NCBI GenBank assembly: GCA_015178975.1
Contig: WHVD01000058.1
Coordinates: 248,001-312,000 of the forward strand
DNA from: Hysterangium stoloniferum
Taxonomy: Eukaryota; Basidiomycota; Agaricomycetes; Hysterangiales; Hysterangiaceae
DNA length: 64,000 nucleotides
Direction: 5' to 3'
Each line of letters starts with the position of its first letter. The stretch's first letter is position 1. Both the position numbers and the translations under genes were made by a program. Below, piece by piece: positions 45,877-56,642 of the stretch. A model generated the notes under the pieces. The model saw nothing but the letters and a program-made list of their open reading frames with translations, made no database searches and was not told the origin of the DNA.

Positions 45877-46176
45877 ATAGCTCTAAGACACATACAAAAT
45901 TTGGCAAGTGTTGCAAGCAAGGAAAGGTGGCCCTCCCAATACTTGAGCCAGTCCCTCACACTTTAAAATCCCTTCTGGAGGATAATACAGATAATGGCAG
46001 GGAATTTCTCAAGAATATTCATGCATATAATAATGCATTTGCATTTACATCATTGGTGTCAATTTTGATGAGTCTGTCTTGCAAGGTGGTGGTGGGCCAT
46101 ATGTCTTCAAAGTTCATGGTGAATTGTATCACCAGCATGGTACCTTGATTTCTTACAGAGAAGGGGTTTGTGCTAA

Positions 46177-46620
46177 TTGGACAATTGGCGCTTGTGGCTG
46201 AACAGGTATGTGCTCATTGATCACCCTGCTGTATATGTGGTGCTAATTGAAAAATTGGTTGCTGCAGTTGAGCAGCTGCATTTCCTCATGCATAACCTGG
46301 TGCCTGTGGCTGAAGATGTACATTTGCCTGTTGATGAACAGGCACATACATATGCTGGTTGATGACCCTGCTGTGGATGTGGTGCTAACTGCAAAATTGG
46401 TCATTGCAGTTGAGCAGCTGCATTTCCTCATCTACAACTGCACCTAATAGGGGGCAAAGCTGCATACTGACAATGTAGGTCAGCCAGTGCAACAGAGCCA
46501 ATGATAGCAGAGCTACCTGAAGCAGAACCACCTGTAGTAAAGCTACCTGCAGCAGAGCCACCTGTAGTAGAGCCACCTGCTACAAAGCCACCTATAGCAG
46601 AATTGCATTGTGGTAAGGCC
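46177..46620. repeat. tandem duplication and 15-bp repeats in Helitron-flanking sequence
   Basis: A ~135-bp unit (TGATCACCCTGCTGTATATG ... TTGAGCAGCTGCATTTCCTC) occurs twice in tandem (46217-46296 region and 46357-46430 region). At 46501-46620 there is a 15-bp imperfect tandem (GCAGAGCCACCTGTAGTA-like) that encodes Pro-Pro-Val-Val-Glu in one frame. No reliable gene. Confidence 0.65.
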
Positions 46621-46922
46621 ATTCTGGTGGTTGCTGAGCAACTAAAAATGGATCATCAGATTGATCTGTACCAACAGGGGCACAGGGGGGGAGTGGTACA
46701 ATATGATTATGCACAGCTGAACATTGATGGTGGTCAGATGGAGATGTCATTTGCAAGTGCCCTATACTGCCTTTGCTCCTCTGCCCAATCACACTCAGGT
46801 GTTCAATCCATAATAATTCAAGGCAAGGCAGCAGCAGCAAACACAGAAAACCAACAACTGTAAATACACAACAACTGTAAATACATAACAACTGTAAATT
46901 GCTACCTAGCCCTCTGGCTTGC

Positions 46923-47340
46923 TGTCACAACCATCACAAGTCACAAAACTGTCACAAATATTCAAAGGTAACTTTTGACAACTCTTCGACTCGACAAACC
47001 CGAACATTATTCGACACCATTGAATCTCTTTCGACATGTCTCATTTCGACGTCATGTATGATTTCATTATTAGTTCATAATATAGTCATAACGATACGAA
47101 GAAAAGCATAAAAGGGCTATGAAAGGAGCGAGGGAAGTCAGTCGAAATATCTGTAAATTAGTGATACTAGTAATTCTAACTTGTCGTAACTTCTTCGACA
47201 AATACTTCCGTGAGTTCTCGTGACTGGTAATAGCCTCTTACTTCATTGACAGGGCGAATATATACTTTGTCAAATGAGGCTTTCGAGTTCAATTAGTAGA
47301 ATATTATTCGACTTTATTGAAGAATAATCAATTCGTGACA
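46923..47340 (+). mobile_element. solo LTR, TSD CTTGC
   Basis: A 418-bp segment beginning TGTCACAACC and ending TTCGTGACA, with inverted terminal TGTCAC/GTGACA. CTTGC flanks it at 46918-46922 and 47341-47345. It is a different type from all the other LTRs here, less AT-decayed and with several CG dinucleotides (TTCGAC phrases), so it may be young. Confidence 0.9.
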
Positions 47341-47476
47341 CTTGCTTTATCTGATTGTGTTCCTTTTCAATAGACTGGGTGTTGGTATGTACTGTAAAAA
47401 AATAAAGATTGGTTGTGAATTCACCACAGACTCTTCTAGCACCTAAAAATACTGCAAAAGTGGGAACCACATATAT

Positions 47477-49282
47477 TGTCAGGAACTGGAAAACCCGCCA
47501 ACCTCTGGGCTCCCTTACCCCATCCTACATGCTCCCAACCCTCTGTATTGTATCGTTACAACTGGAGTTCCCACTGGAGCCTGCACATCAACTTGTTTAT
47601 GCCTGACTCTCTGTATGCACCCCACCCTATCTGCACCCAACTCTCTATACCCACTACCAGACAACCTGCCGGAACCTGGACTCCACCCTATATCCACTCA
47701 ACCCGCTGTATGGAACCTAACATACAGTCACAACTGGAGTTCCTGCCAGGACCCATCCATCACACCTGTCTGTACCCGACATATCTGTCTGACACACCTG
47801 TCTGCACCTAACCCTCTGTGTCTCTTGCACCAGTCTTCAGACTCCGCTGGACTGTTACGACCCGTTCCCGGATGTTTCAATATCCGACTTCCGGTCTCCC
47901 ACTCCCGACTTCCGATCCCCAACTTCCGACTTTTGACCTCCGACTACGGAACATCATAGTTACCGTATCATCCGCATTCTTCCCTTGTTCCGCATGTGGT
48001 AATTTGTCCGTTGACAATTATTCACTCGTTTGTTTGTTATATTCCTGTTACGGAATATTGCCTTCCTAATATGTCTTATTGTATTTCTGTTTTAAGAACA
48101 CTTCCGTTTCCATCTTATTATGGTCTTAGTTTGTAGTACAATAACGAGCAGACTTATATTAGTTTCCGCGAATTTGTACTTTACCTTAGATCTGATATCG
48201 ACTTAGTTTCTTATTCCTTCTCCCGTCTTTCTGTACGCTCGATATTCGGAACTCTTCGGAACTCTGAATATCCGTAACTCCCATCATAAGTCTCACCTCC
48301 GAAATTAAGGACATTGAGCGTTTGCGTAGAGGCGCAGCACATAAGCTGAAGCCGACGTCCTGACCCTATCTAGTTGTTCCCGACTTCCCGGTGACTTCCC
48401 GATAGTTCCGGAATAAGTTCCCGACACGGCACTTAACATGGACCCGGACATCAACCTGCTTATACCCGACACTCTGTGGCTTATGTACCTGTCACCGGAC
48501 TCCAACTGGACTCCCAGAACCTCTCTAACAGAGCATAGAACCCTGCTCCTGTTATAGTCTGTCTCTGCATCTCACACACCAGTCATTGGAAAACCTGCCA
48601 GACTTCAGACTCCACCCTATATGCACCTGACCTCCATATCGCATGGACCAGTCACCAGACTCCTGGGAACCCCTCTAACTGAGCCCCACTCCCATTATGG
48701 TCTAATGACCTGTCATGTTTTGGACCCCACTCCCATTCCATTCCATCCCTAATACCTAGTTTGGTATTTACTTGTTTCATTTTATGTTTAATAGTTCTGC
48801 CCCTCATTAATACCAGATTTGGTATTATTACATTTCACAGTCTATATAAGTCTCCTATATTCATGTACTTAGAATCCAGTTTGAATCTCCCACTAGTTAC
48901 CCCCTCAAACTAGTTACATCCTGAATATGTCCTGACCCAGTCCCTGCTCCTCTTGTCTGTCTGCACACTCAATTCCTGGAACTCCCACAGGAACTCTGGA
49001 ATCTTCATCATCCTGTATGCATTCTGTCAGCTCAAAATATGGACACCCAAATGAGTGTATGAGGGCGCAGCACATAAGCTGAAGCCAAGTCCATCTCAGC
49101 AGTCGTCTCATTACTACTTCTCTGGTAATTGTTCTGATACCACACTCTACCTTGTACGACTAATATCCCCAGAAACTCCCCCGGACTTATTACCTGGGGA
49201 CTCTGTGGGACATTTCCCCGGAAAGTGTTAGGTGTTTGGAATTATTACCGGAGAATCCATGGACTTTGTTCACAACTTAACA
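47477..49282 (+). mobile_element. solo LTR carrying a nested LTR, TSD TATAT
   Basis: Begins TGTCAGGAACTGG and ends CACAACTTAACA. TATAT flanks at 47472-47476 and 49283-49287. Its end resembles that of 57585-58488. Shared motif at 49073-49092, with ATGGAC (49039-49044) paired to GTCCAT (49089-49094). Confidence 0.92.
47853..48438 (+). mobile_element. solo LTR nested in the previous, TSD TGGAC
   Basis: A 586-bp segment beginning TGTTACGACCCGTTCCCGG and ending GCACTTAACA. TGGAC at 47848-47852 and 48439-48443. It matches the LTRs of the gypsy element at 55.0-61.7 kb but keeps many CG sites that are TG/CA there. Shared motif at 48341-48360. Confidence 0.94.
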
Positions 49283-50290
49283 TATATGTACCTTTCAGGG
49301 ACTGAAACCTCAATTAGGGCCAAAGTCATTCATAATGTTGTTTTTATCAGTGCAGTCCCCACTAATCAAAATTTACATCAAATGAGAATACCTCCTTGGT
49401 CAACTACCCCTAAAGGGAGCTATTATTGACTCATTGTTATGCCAAATTAATAAACCCTTACATCACACACCACTCAACCTCACCCTTCTGGTAAACTGAC
49501 ATGATCCCTCGCATGAATCAATGGTAAACAAAGATGTCAAAACACAGATTGAAAAAATCCAAAGTAGCATGTGCACAGCAAAGTGGAGGAGGGAAGATGC
49601 CCTTCATGTTTGATGTGATAATCTGCATTGGCAGCCAGCACAATGGCCACCCACCACAATCAAAATGTACAGTGCACCCTCTTCCCTTCTTTATCCACTA
49701 TAACATTGACCCAATAATACATCCCTCCTGCACCACACAGTCCCCAAGACTCCAATAGCACTATCCTGCACTGGTCAAATAGACTGCTCCCACTTCCAAA
49801 TCATGCCAGGCATGCTAATCCCCAGCCCCAAGGGCCTCAGGATGATTTCACATTGAATTGGTTGGCATCATTGTAGCCAAAGCACAATGCAGAAACAAAA
49901 CCTTGGCACTATTTCCTTGGGTGGCATGGCAAGGAAGTAGTGGCAAAGGCTGTGACAAATGGCAGGGGTTTGGGTGCAAAGGTTCAGTTTTAATCATGAT
50001 GGGAGGGTGCTTAAGATAGCTAGAGTGAGGGGTATGTTGGAGATGCCCATTGGATGTTATGGAGGAAAGCATAAATATACTATATATTTTTCTCACCCAA
50101 AGTGGGCCCATCCACCTTCCCTAAAGAAAGATACATACATAAATAATACATATATATATATACAAGATAGAATAGACATATAATTTGATGGATTCTGATC
50201 AAAGTCGCTTTGATTGAAAAAGTTGACAATCACCGGGTAATTATTTCTGTTGAATGACTTATGTACTGTTGTCTTGATCAAATCAGCCAT
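49283..50290. other. unassigned, mostly no gene
   Basis: The first 150 bp continue an open frame from before the 47477 LTR (see findings). The rest has short ORFs on both strands with no domain recognised and no matching repeat in the window. It ends just before the 3' end of the Crinkler-like gene. Confidence 0.4.
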
Positions 50291-50305
50291 TGAACCAATA
50301 CAATC

Positions 50306-53300
50306 TCACACAACATCCCACCGCAAAATGGCCACATCACCCTTCCATTCCCCTTTCAGACATTTTTGCTGTTTCTCATCAGGGGTTGCAATGATACAAA
50401 GAAATATAGGAGTCTGTCGTGTTGAGTGTGAAGCAGATTGCTGCAGAGCTCGGGTGCGGCTGTGGAGGTTCCTGCAATACATGTCACCTATTGACCTGTA
50501 TACTTCTGGCCTGATGATCATCTCCATACTTATCCACATATCATTTACAAGATTTGGGTAAGACTTTGGTGCATATCGATGCCGTTTCAGTCCCCCCCTA
50601 TCAACATTGGAATAAAGGTTGAGTGTGATGGGAATTATAAGATTTATACCTACCTCCACCATGTGGGAGAATTCAGGTATAAGAGAATTGATGGCATCTT
50701 GCCAGGTATCAGCCTTGAGGGTTGGTGAAACTTTTGCTTGCAGTGCAAGAATAATCAGCTCCATTGTCTCCTCATCTTGAAGGAAACACAACAAGTCGAG
50801 GCCCATGTGGGTATCTGGAAAATGGAAGGCCTTTCTATCTGGATCCTGCAAGAAAGCGAGAACATCGTCAGGGGATCCAGCCTTGAAACCGAAGCGATCA
50901 GAACTGCCTGCATTCCACGATACCAGGCAGCTTTGCAGTATATCATCTTCATCTACCCCACGCTTCAGTGAAACTAAGGTAACCCTCCTCAACCCTATTG
51001 ACTCGCTACAGTGGAAGGCGTCCTTTAGAGCTGCAAACTTTCCCCCAAAAATCGTCATGGGCACGAAAAGGGTCACCTCTTCAAACACGAATCCAAGTAT
51101 CCCCCTGTTATGGGCAGTGCAAAGTGATTTCTCCATCCATGCCTTCTTCGTCGTCCAAGGCTGCATTTAGAAACACAAGCTGAGGGAGAGAACTATCAAT
51201 GGTTCGGAAATGTATACAGGATAGTTCATATTAGGTTTGAATTCCCAAGGGTTCGTCATTGTGTCCAAAAAACCTACGCCACACCCAATTATGTCATGCA
51301 TATGGCCTTCGATGGCGATGTACGTAAGTTCACTTCCTAAAGTCCACCGCATAAGAACATCAACTAATTTTCCTATCAATTCCTCTCCTATCAAATATGC
51401 GGTCACTCCATACATCAATAAAAAATATATCACACTGACTATTCTGTTCTTTGACAAGGTGGTTCAAATCACAAATTGGGTTATAACGGCCAATCATCCA
51501 GGACATCTCAAGGGAAATGGGGGGTTCACCAGCCTCCAGTTCGATCGCGTCAGTGATTTTGAATCCAGTCAACTGCTCAACGAACGAGGTGAAGACACGG
51601 TGACGTGGGACATTTTCGAAGCAGAGGAAAGGCTCAATGAAGCTAGCTGTAAGGCGGTGACTACAATATGAACAGTGAGAAGGAATCTTGTGGGGTCAAA
51701 TGATAGACATACCGGCCAGAAAACCAGTACACCATGCGCTTCAATAATCGCCGATCTGAGTCATTTTCGGAGAGAGTGAGGTATCGGCGAATATAATCCT
51801 CTTGAGAAGAATCACCTCTCGTAAAATGCCCAATATCAGTGAAGACTACGGACTGTGCAAACTTGTCTGTCCGTTTTGCGGAAAGAGAACCTACGGTATC
51901 CTTCACCACTTGCATCGACAGACCTGTTCCCGAAAGAATAATCCCAGAAAATATTTCATCAGAGTGCCAAAAAAACCTATACATTTCACGAAGAATGGGG
52001 CGCAGATCTGACCCAGTGTCGGAGCGAAAGTACTCCTTCAGATGGTCGGCAGCCACCTGTGCCTCGTCGATCACGACGAATAGAGGTGCGAATCCCGCTG
52101 GAAACAAATCTTTCCTCTTATTCATAAACTGTTTTAGCATGGAATTGATACTTGTGATCATGATATTAGTGTCAGCGTGCCGAATGGTTCGAAGGATTGT
52201 GACGAAGAGGTCGTCACCCTCCTGGGACGAGCGGGGTGGCAAAGCTTGAGCAAGAACCGATCGCCGTCGAGCTACCGTAGCATCTGTGTTAAAATGAAGG
52301 TATTTCACAAGTTGCTTCAGGACGAAGACGCGCGCAAACAACAACATCGCGAAGACGCGGTCTGCAGATTTAGCGTTTTTGCTATGCCCATCACTGTCTC
52401 CTGTGTTCCAGGTGCTCATAGTTTGCAACACTTTCGCCGCTACATTGAAGTCACTGGAGCCAGATGCTGGGCCTCCTGTGTTTTTGCACGAAATATAAAG
52501 GCCCCAATTCCAGCAAAGACCGTCAAGTGAAAGGCGTGTTTTACCCGAACCAGAGACGCCGAATAGATGGCTGAAAAGAGCAAGATTAGGATTAGCTGTC
52601 TTTACAATTGTGCGGATGCCACGAACACTGTATCGTTGATGAACAATTTTTCGATCCGCTTGTGGTCCACATGCCTGCCGAGGTCGTGAAGGAGAAGAAT
52701 TGGATCAAGGGGCAGATAAACGCCGAGGTCTGTAACTTTGTCGTGACCTCGGATTGAGTCGAGATATCCGTCTAATTTCCTAATAGCCAAGTATTTAATA
52801 TAGTTCTCAAAATCTTTAAATGCGGCGACAGTCTTTCTTTCCGTCTGTTCGAGGGTGAGACGTGGGGATAATTCTAATGAAAACTGTTCACAACCATCCA
52901 CACTTGAAGGTACACGACCTACCATCGGCTGCATTTCTTATGCGTGTCCCGGCAGGCGGGGTGTGCGGTGGTTCGCTGTGGTCTGATTGGAGCATCTCTA
53001 ATAAGAGCGATGAGGACAAATGGCGCGAGAGTAATAAACTAGAAACCTACCAAGGCTCCGAATCTCTGAAAACGATTCTTTTTGTAAACATTCGCCCAAT
53101 AAGTTGAAGAGCTCATCGTTCTCGACGATACACTTGCGAACATCGCGACGGTTGTTTAGGGCAGGCAGGAGAGGTGGATTCGCCGTTTCAGCAATTTGAG
53201 ACAGAAGGGCGATGGCGAATGGTAAATCGAACTCTTTCACGCCCGACTGGATACCCTCGAGGATCCAAGCGATATTAGAATCCTCCAACACCTCACGATC

Positions 53301-53436
53301 TTGCCTCCGTCCGCTCTTCCTCAAAAGATGTGCCTCTGCTGGTCACATGGACAAGTTTCTTCCTTGATGATTCCTTAGCAGACTGTGAGCATGAAGACCG
53401 CTGGGTATCATGAGGGAGCTGTGGTCGATTGGACAT
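50306..53436 (-). CDS. Crinkler-like P-loop ATPase protein, multi-exon
   Basis: Minus strand, candidate ATG at 53436, stop at 50306-50308. An N-terminal helical region (DLPFAIALLSQIAETANPPL, then NDELFNLLGECLQKE) is at ~53000-53320. Exon 52602-52934 follows. The next exon opens with a Walker A motif GVSGSGKT (~52550) and contains Walker B LFVVIDEAQ (~52060), then SGTGLSMQVV. An intron with GTATGT donor near 51718 joins SGR to HRLTASFIEPF. Later exons run to a large terminal exon (50306-51166) without a motif I can name. The ATPase order and sequence fit the Crinkler/CRN-like NTPases spread in fungi. Exon borders at both ends are uncertain: the first stretch changes frame near 53325, so the true start may be elsewhere or the gene may be damaged. 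Confidence 0.65.
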
Positions 53437-53473
53437 GATAGTGGTGGGCAGAGATGATAGGGAGGTCACATGA

Positions 53474-54145
53474 GGGGCCCCCGCCATGTCCACACACGCA
53501 TCATCCAAACCATCACTGGCCACGGATTCCTCGGCGCCTACTACAACCGCTTCCTCCCCGACCTCCCCACCCCTGCCTGTGGCTCAACCGACATGCAATC
53601 TCGCCTCCACATCCTTTCCGAGTGCCCCCTTTACGAGGAGCACCGCCACCTCCTCCAGGCCGCCTCTCAAGACTTGTCACTCCCCATCAACCTCGGCACA
53701 CACAAGGGCCTTGAAGCCCTAGCCGAGTTCATCGCCGCCTCAGACGCTTTCCGGAAGACCTAATCACCCCCGCCCTGCATTCACTGCTGGGCTGATCCCC
53801 TGTAGGGGACACTCAAAATCCTTCTCAGTGAGGTGAAATTTAAGAAATGGATTTTGTTTGCCACAAAATTTCAAATTGATTTCCTTATAAGGAAATTAAT
53901 AGAATCTTGCAGTGCATAAAATCCATTTCTTAAATTCTAACAAAATTTGACATCCCTGCAAAGGATTTTGTGGTGCTCCAAAAGTGGTTCACCCCAGCAG
54001 TGATTAGACCCTCCCACATATCCTAACCCACTGCATTCACATCCCACCTTTTCTCCACCGACCGTTAGGGTAGTTCTCTCCCCAACTGCTACGTATCTTA
54101 GTTATGCGATGTGGTATATAAATGTACAAAAAAAATAATAAAAAA
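53474..54145 (+). mobile_element. 5'-truncated LINE with 13-bp target duplication
   Basis: GGAGGTCACATGA occurs at 53461-53473 and 54146-54158, exactly flanking the segment. The coding part to TAA at 53763 is the C-terminus of a non-LTR RT polyprotein: TRIIQTITGHGFLGAYYNRF, then DMQSRLHILSECPLYEEHRH, a C/H finger-like end typical of fungal LINEs. The 3' UTR contains a MITE, and the element ends in an A-rich tail (AAAAAAAATAATAAAAAA). Truncated 5' end, A-rich tail and long duplication are the marks of target-primed reverse transcription. Confidence 0.92.
53782..54002. mobile_element. 221-bp MITE inside the LINE 3' UTR
   Basis: Termini CACTGCTGGG and CCCAGCAGTG are perfect 10-bp inverted repeats, flanked by ATT on both sides (53779-53781 and 54003-54005). 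Subterminal inverted phrases (AAATTTAAGAAATGGATTTT and its inverse) are present. No ORF. Confidence 0.85.
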
Positions 54146-54409
54146 GGAGGTCACATGATATTATGGAAGCACTTCTGCCCTTAGTTCAAACAAATTGCTA
54201 AAATCATTTATTTCTATTTTTATTAATATCCATTCTACTTAAATTCTGGTACTCATCGTAGTGCTTCAAAGAACCCTATCCTATGTAAGGGTTCATGTGT
54301 ATATATTTTGCTTGTGGGAATAATCCTGCATAATCCTGGCCTCAGGGACCGATAACGCCAAAACGCATTGGTTAACAGTGGTGGGTATCGACTGTTGAAG
54401 TAATGGTGT

Positions 54410-54665
54410 AATGCCATGTTCAAGCATCAAGCCCGCTATCTCGTGAAGCGCCGTCAACTTCAACTTTGGGCACAAGTCTTGGGTAGCCAACAACATACAT
54501 TGTCACCCACTCATTGATCAAGTATGATGCATTAGTTTCCTCCCTCCTAAACCCACTGTCTAACATTATATCAGATCGTCACCACTGTGCTTCCCAAGTT
54601 GACTTATCCTGATGATGTTTCTGTAACTGTCAAGGCATTCATTGCTGCTGATCTTCCAGTAGTGA
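54410..54665 (+). pseudogene. clathrin heavy chain gene fragment with retained intron
   Basis: Positions 54410-54521 read NAMFKHQARYLVKRRQLQLW and then AQVL, the clathrin repeat segment that in animals reads like SLFKSLSRYLVRRKDPELW. After a one-base frame shift LIDQ follows. GTATGA...ATATCAG (54522-54574, 53 nt) looks like an intact intron. Then IVTTVLPKLTYPDDVSVTVK and AFIAADLP, equivalent to the conserved PEDVSVTVKAF region of the heavy chain. Homology stops at ~54665. It is only ~65 codons of a ~1,680-residue protein, with an intron, so it is a genomic fragment and not a retrocopy. The organism must have an intact gene elsewhere. Confidence 0.82.
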
Positions 54666-54819
54666 ACTCGAGCCACTTAATACATATATGTGAGACTTAT
54701 TACATACAGTATATAAATGAGAGTCAGTGGATATATCTTTCAATAGCTAAATCAGATCACCCTTCAACCCTCAAGCTTTGGGGTATCATGTCATTTTACA
54801 TTTTTTCTCTTGCCGAAAT

Positions 54820-55045
54820 TGTGAATTGCAATGAATTGCACTGTGTCTTGAATCTTCCTAAACAATTGGGAATCACAATGAATCACACTGAATCCTCCCA
54901 AACAAATGCAAATTGCAATGAATCACAGCATGTCTTGAATCCTCCCAAACAATTGTAAATTGCAATAAATTGCACTGTATCCTTTCAAATATTTGTGGTT
55001 TGCACTGTATCCTCCCAAACAATTGCAAATTGCAATGACTTGCAA
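54820..55045. repeat. degenerate ~35-bp tandem repeat (ATTGCAATGAATTGCACTG type)
   Basis: About six imperfect units with the phrase TCCTCCCAAACAATTG followed by CAAATTGCAATGAATTGCAC. The same unit family, in inverse orientation, occupies 62353-62600, so the repeat lies on both outer sides of the gypsy element at 55.0-61.7 kb. Confidence 0.75.
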
Positions 55046-55251
55046 TGCTCAACATTTGGAACTCCTCAGAACTCTGAATATCCATAGTCTTCCAGTATAA
55101 ATCCCATCTTTGAAATTAAGGACATTCCAAGTGTTTGCATAGAGGTGCAGCACAAAAGCTGAAGCCAATGTCCTGAACCTATCCCAAAGTTTCCAAGTTC
55201 TCAGACATTTCCTGATAGTTCCAGAATAAGTTCCTGACATGGCACGTAACA
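55046..55251 (+). repeat. partial 5' LTR and primer-binding region
   Basis: Matches the last ~205 bp of the 3' LTR at 61131-61695 and ends CACGTAACA. The following GTATATCAGATC resembles the initiator-Met tRNA primer site (TGGTATCAGAGC) used by many gypsy elements, with three or four mismatches. The first ~360 bp of this LTR are missing, replaced by the tandem repeat. Confidence 0.8.
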
Positions 55252-55285
55252 GTATATCAGATCTCAACTCTGCAACTCACTCATC

Positions 55286-56430
55286 ATGGATCCCAAACAC
55301 AAAGCTGCTGAAGAACCATCCCAATGTCAATCCCCATTGCAACTTTATACCACTCAACCTGAAACCCCTGCTCAGCTGATAGCATCAGCTTCTGTTGAAG
55401 AATTTACTGAGGTAGTGAAAGATCCCAATGCTCCCAAAGTTTCTGATGCTGATGTAGAAGAACAACTGGACAAATTGAAAAAGAAATATTCTGATGAACT
55501 GACTGAAATGATGTTTATCAACTCCATCATAAAATTTGCTGACTATCTTAAATCCACTGAGGAAAGCAAAGAATCATCCTGCCACTGGAGTCAAAGAACC
55601 CAAACCATTTACTGGCAAGGATCTGAAAAAATTGAAGAATTTTCTTCTCCAATGCTGTTTCAGTCTCCATGATCAACCCACTGCATTTAAGTCCAACAGT
55701 TGAAAGTCAACTTCACACTCTCATATCTTAAGGATACTGCTCAGGATTGGTTCAAACCCAGACTTTCTGGAATATCCAATGAGAGACCTGTATGGCTCAA
55801 TGACTAGGACAAATTTGTCAAAGAACTGGAAACTAACTTTGGACTTTACAATCAATCTGGCAAAGCAGAAAATGAACTAATGACACTTAAGATGAAGGAC
55901 AACCAACAAGTTTCTGATTATCTCATCAAGTTCAATACCCTCACTGCATGCTGTGGATGGGACAATTCCACCCTCAGGCACCATTTCTAAATGGGTCTTC
56001 CATCTCATCTAAAAGACAACATCTGCAAAGATGGAAAGTGAAAAACTCTCCAACTCATGTGGATGAAAGCTCAGACATCCAATGCCCACTACTGGGAATG
56101 AAAAGCAGAAATTTCCTGAGAAAATCCAATGAAATGTTCTCAAGGCAATAAGGCATCGTGTAGCAAGTCTTCTGGCAACAACTCTGGCAATAACACCAGC
56201 AACTCTGGCACTAATGCCTGCAAATCAAATTCCAATTGGAAAAAAGACAAAAAATCCAACAAGGAAAAACAGTCAACTTCCGATAAACCTGACATTTCCC
56301 ACTTGTTGGGTTCCAATGGTAAACTCACCCCAAAGGAGAAAAAATGATGCATGGATAATGATCTCTGTCTTTTCTGCAGAAAGGGTGGACACAAGGTTAT
56401 TGAAACAGTTGAATAATGCTTTGTGGAACA
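55286..56430 (+). pseudogene. gypsy gag with zinc-knuckle remnant
   Basis: ATG at 55286 (MDPKHKAAEEPSQ). A Lys/Glu-rich coiled stretch (VEEQLDKLKKKYSDELTEMM) is followed, after frame changes, by the capsid core: LSYLKDTAQDWFKPRLSG, then KFVKELETNFGL, then LMTLKMKDNQQVSDYLIKFN. A Ser/Asn/Lys-rich tract (56129-56340) precedes DLCLFCRKGGHKVIE, the start of a CCHC knuckle whose last Cys is lost at an inserted segment. Confidence 0.85.
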
Positions 56431-56642
56431 TGCTGTGAGTGTGTGATTGGAAAGTAAACACTAAGGAAACTTTCCACACCCACAGAGGAGTATTCCACTG
56501 GGTGTTTATCTAGGCACATAGGAATTACCAAACCAAGGAACTCACTAAATACTCACCTACAGTGCTGGGGAAAATACTACAAATATGAGACAAATATAGA
56601 GAAAAATATAGATAACATAATAGACTATATTAGAGCTGTAGT
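56431..56642. other. ~210-bp insertion in gag/protease junction
   Basis: Sequence from about TGCTGTGAGTGTG to CTCTAACA breaks the knuckle-protease region and has no gypsy counterpart. TG...CA-like ends suggest a short LTR, but I could not find a target duplication. Confidence 0.35.

Noticed and set aside
46501-46863. 120-codon ORF with Pro-Pro-Val-Val repeats
   Set aside because: It arises from a 15-bp tandem repeat and the rest has no recognisable domain; the Helitron coding strand is the other one.
53454-53722. Pro/His-rich ORFs on the plus strand
   Set aside because: They are alternative frames of the LINE C-terminal coding sequence at 53474-53763.
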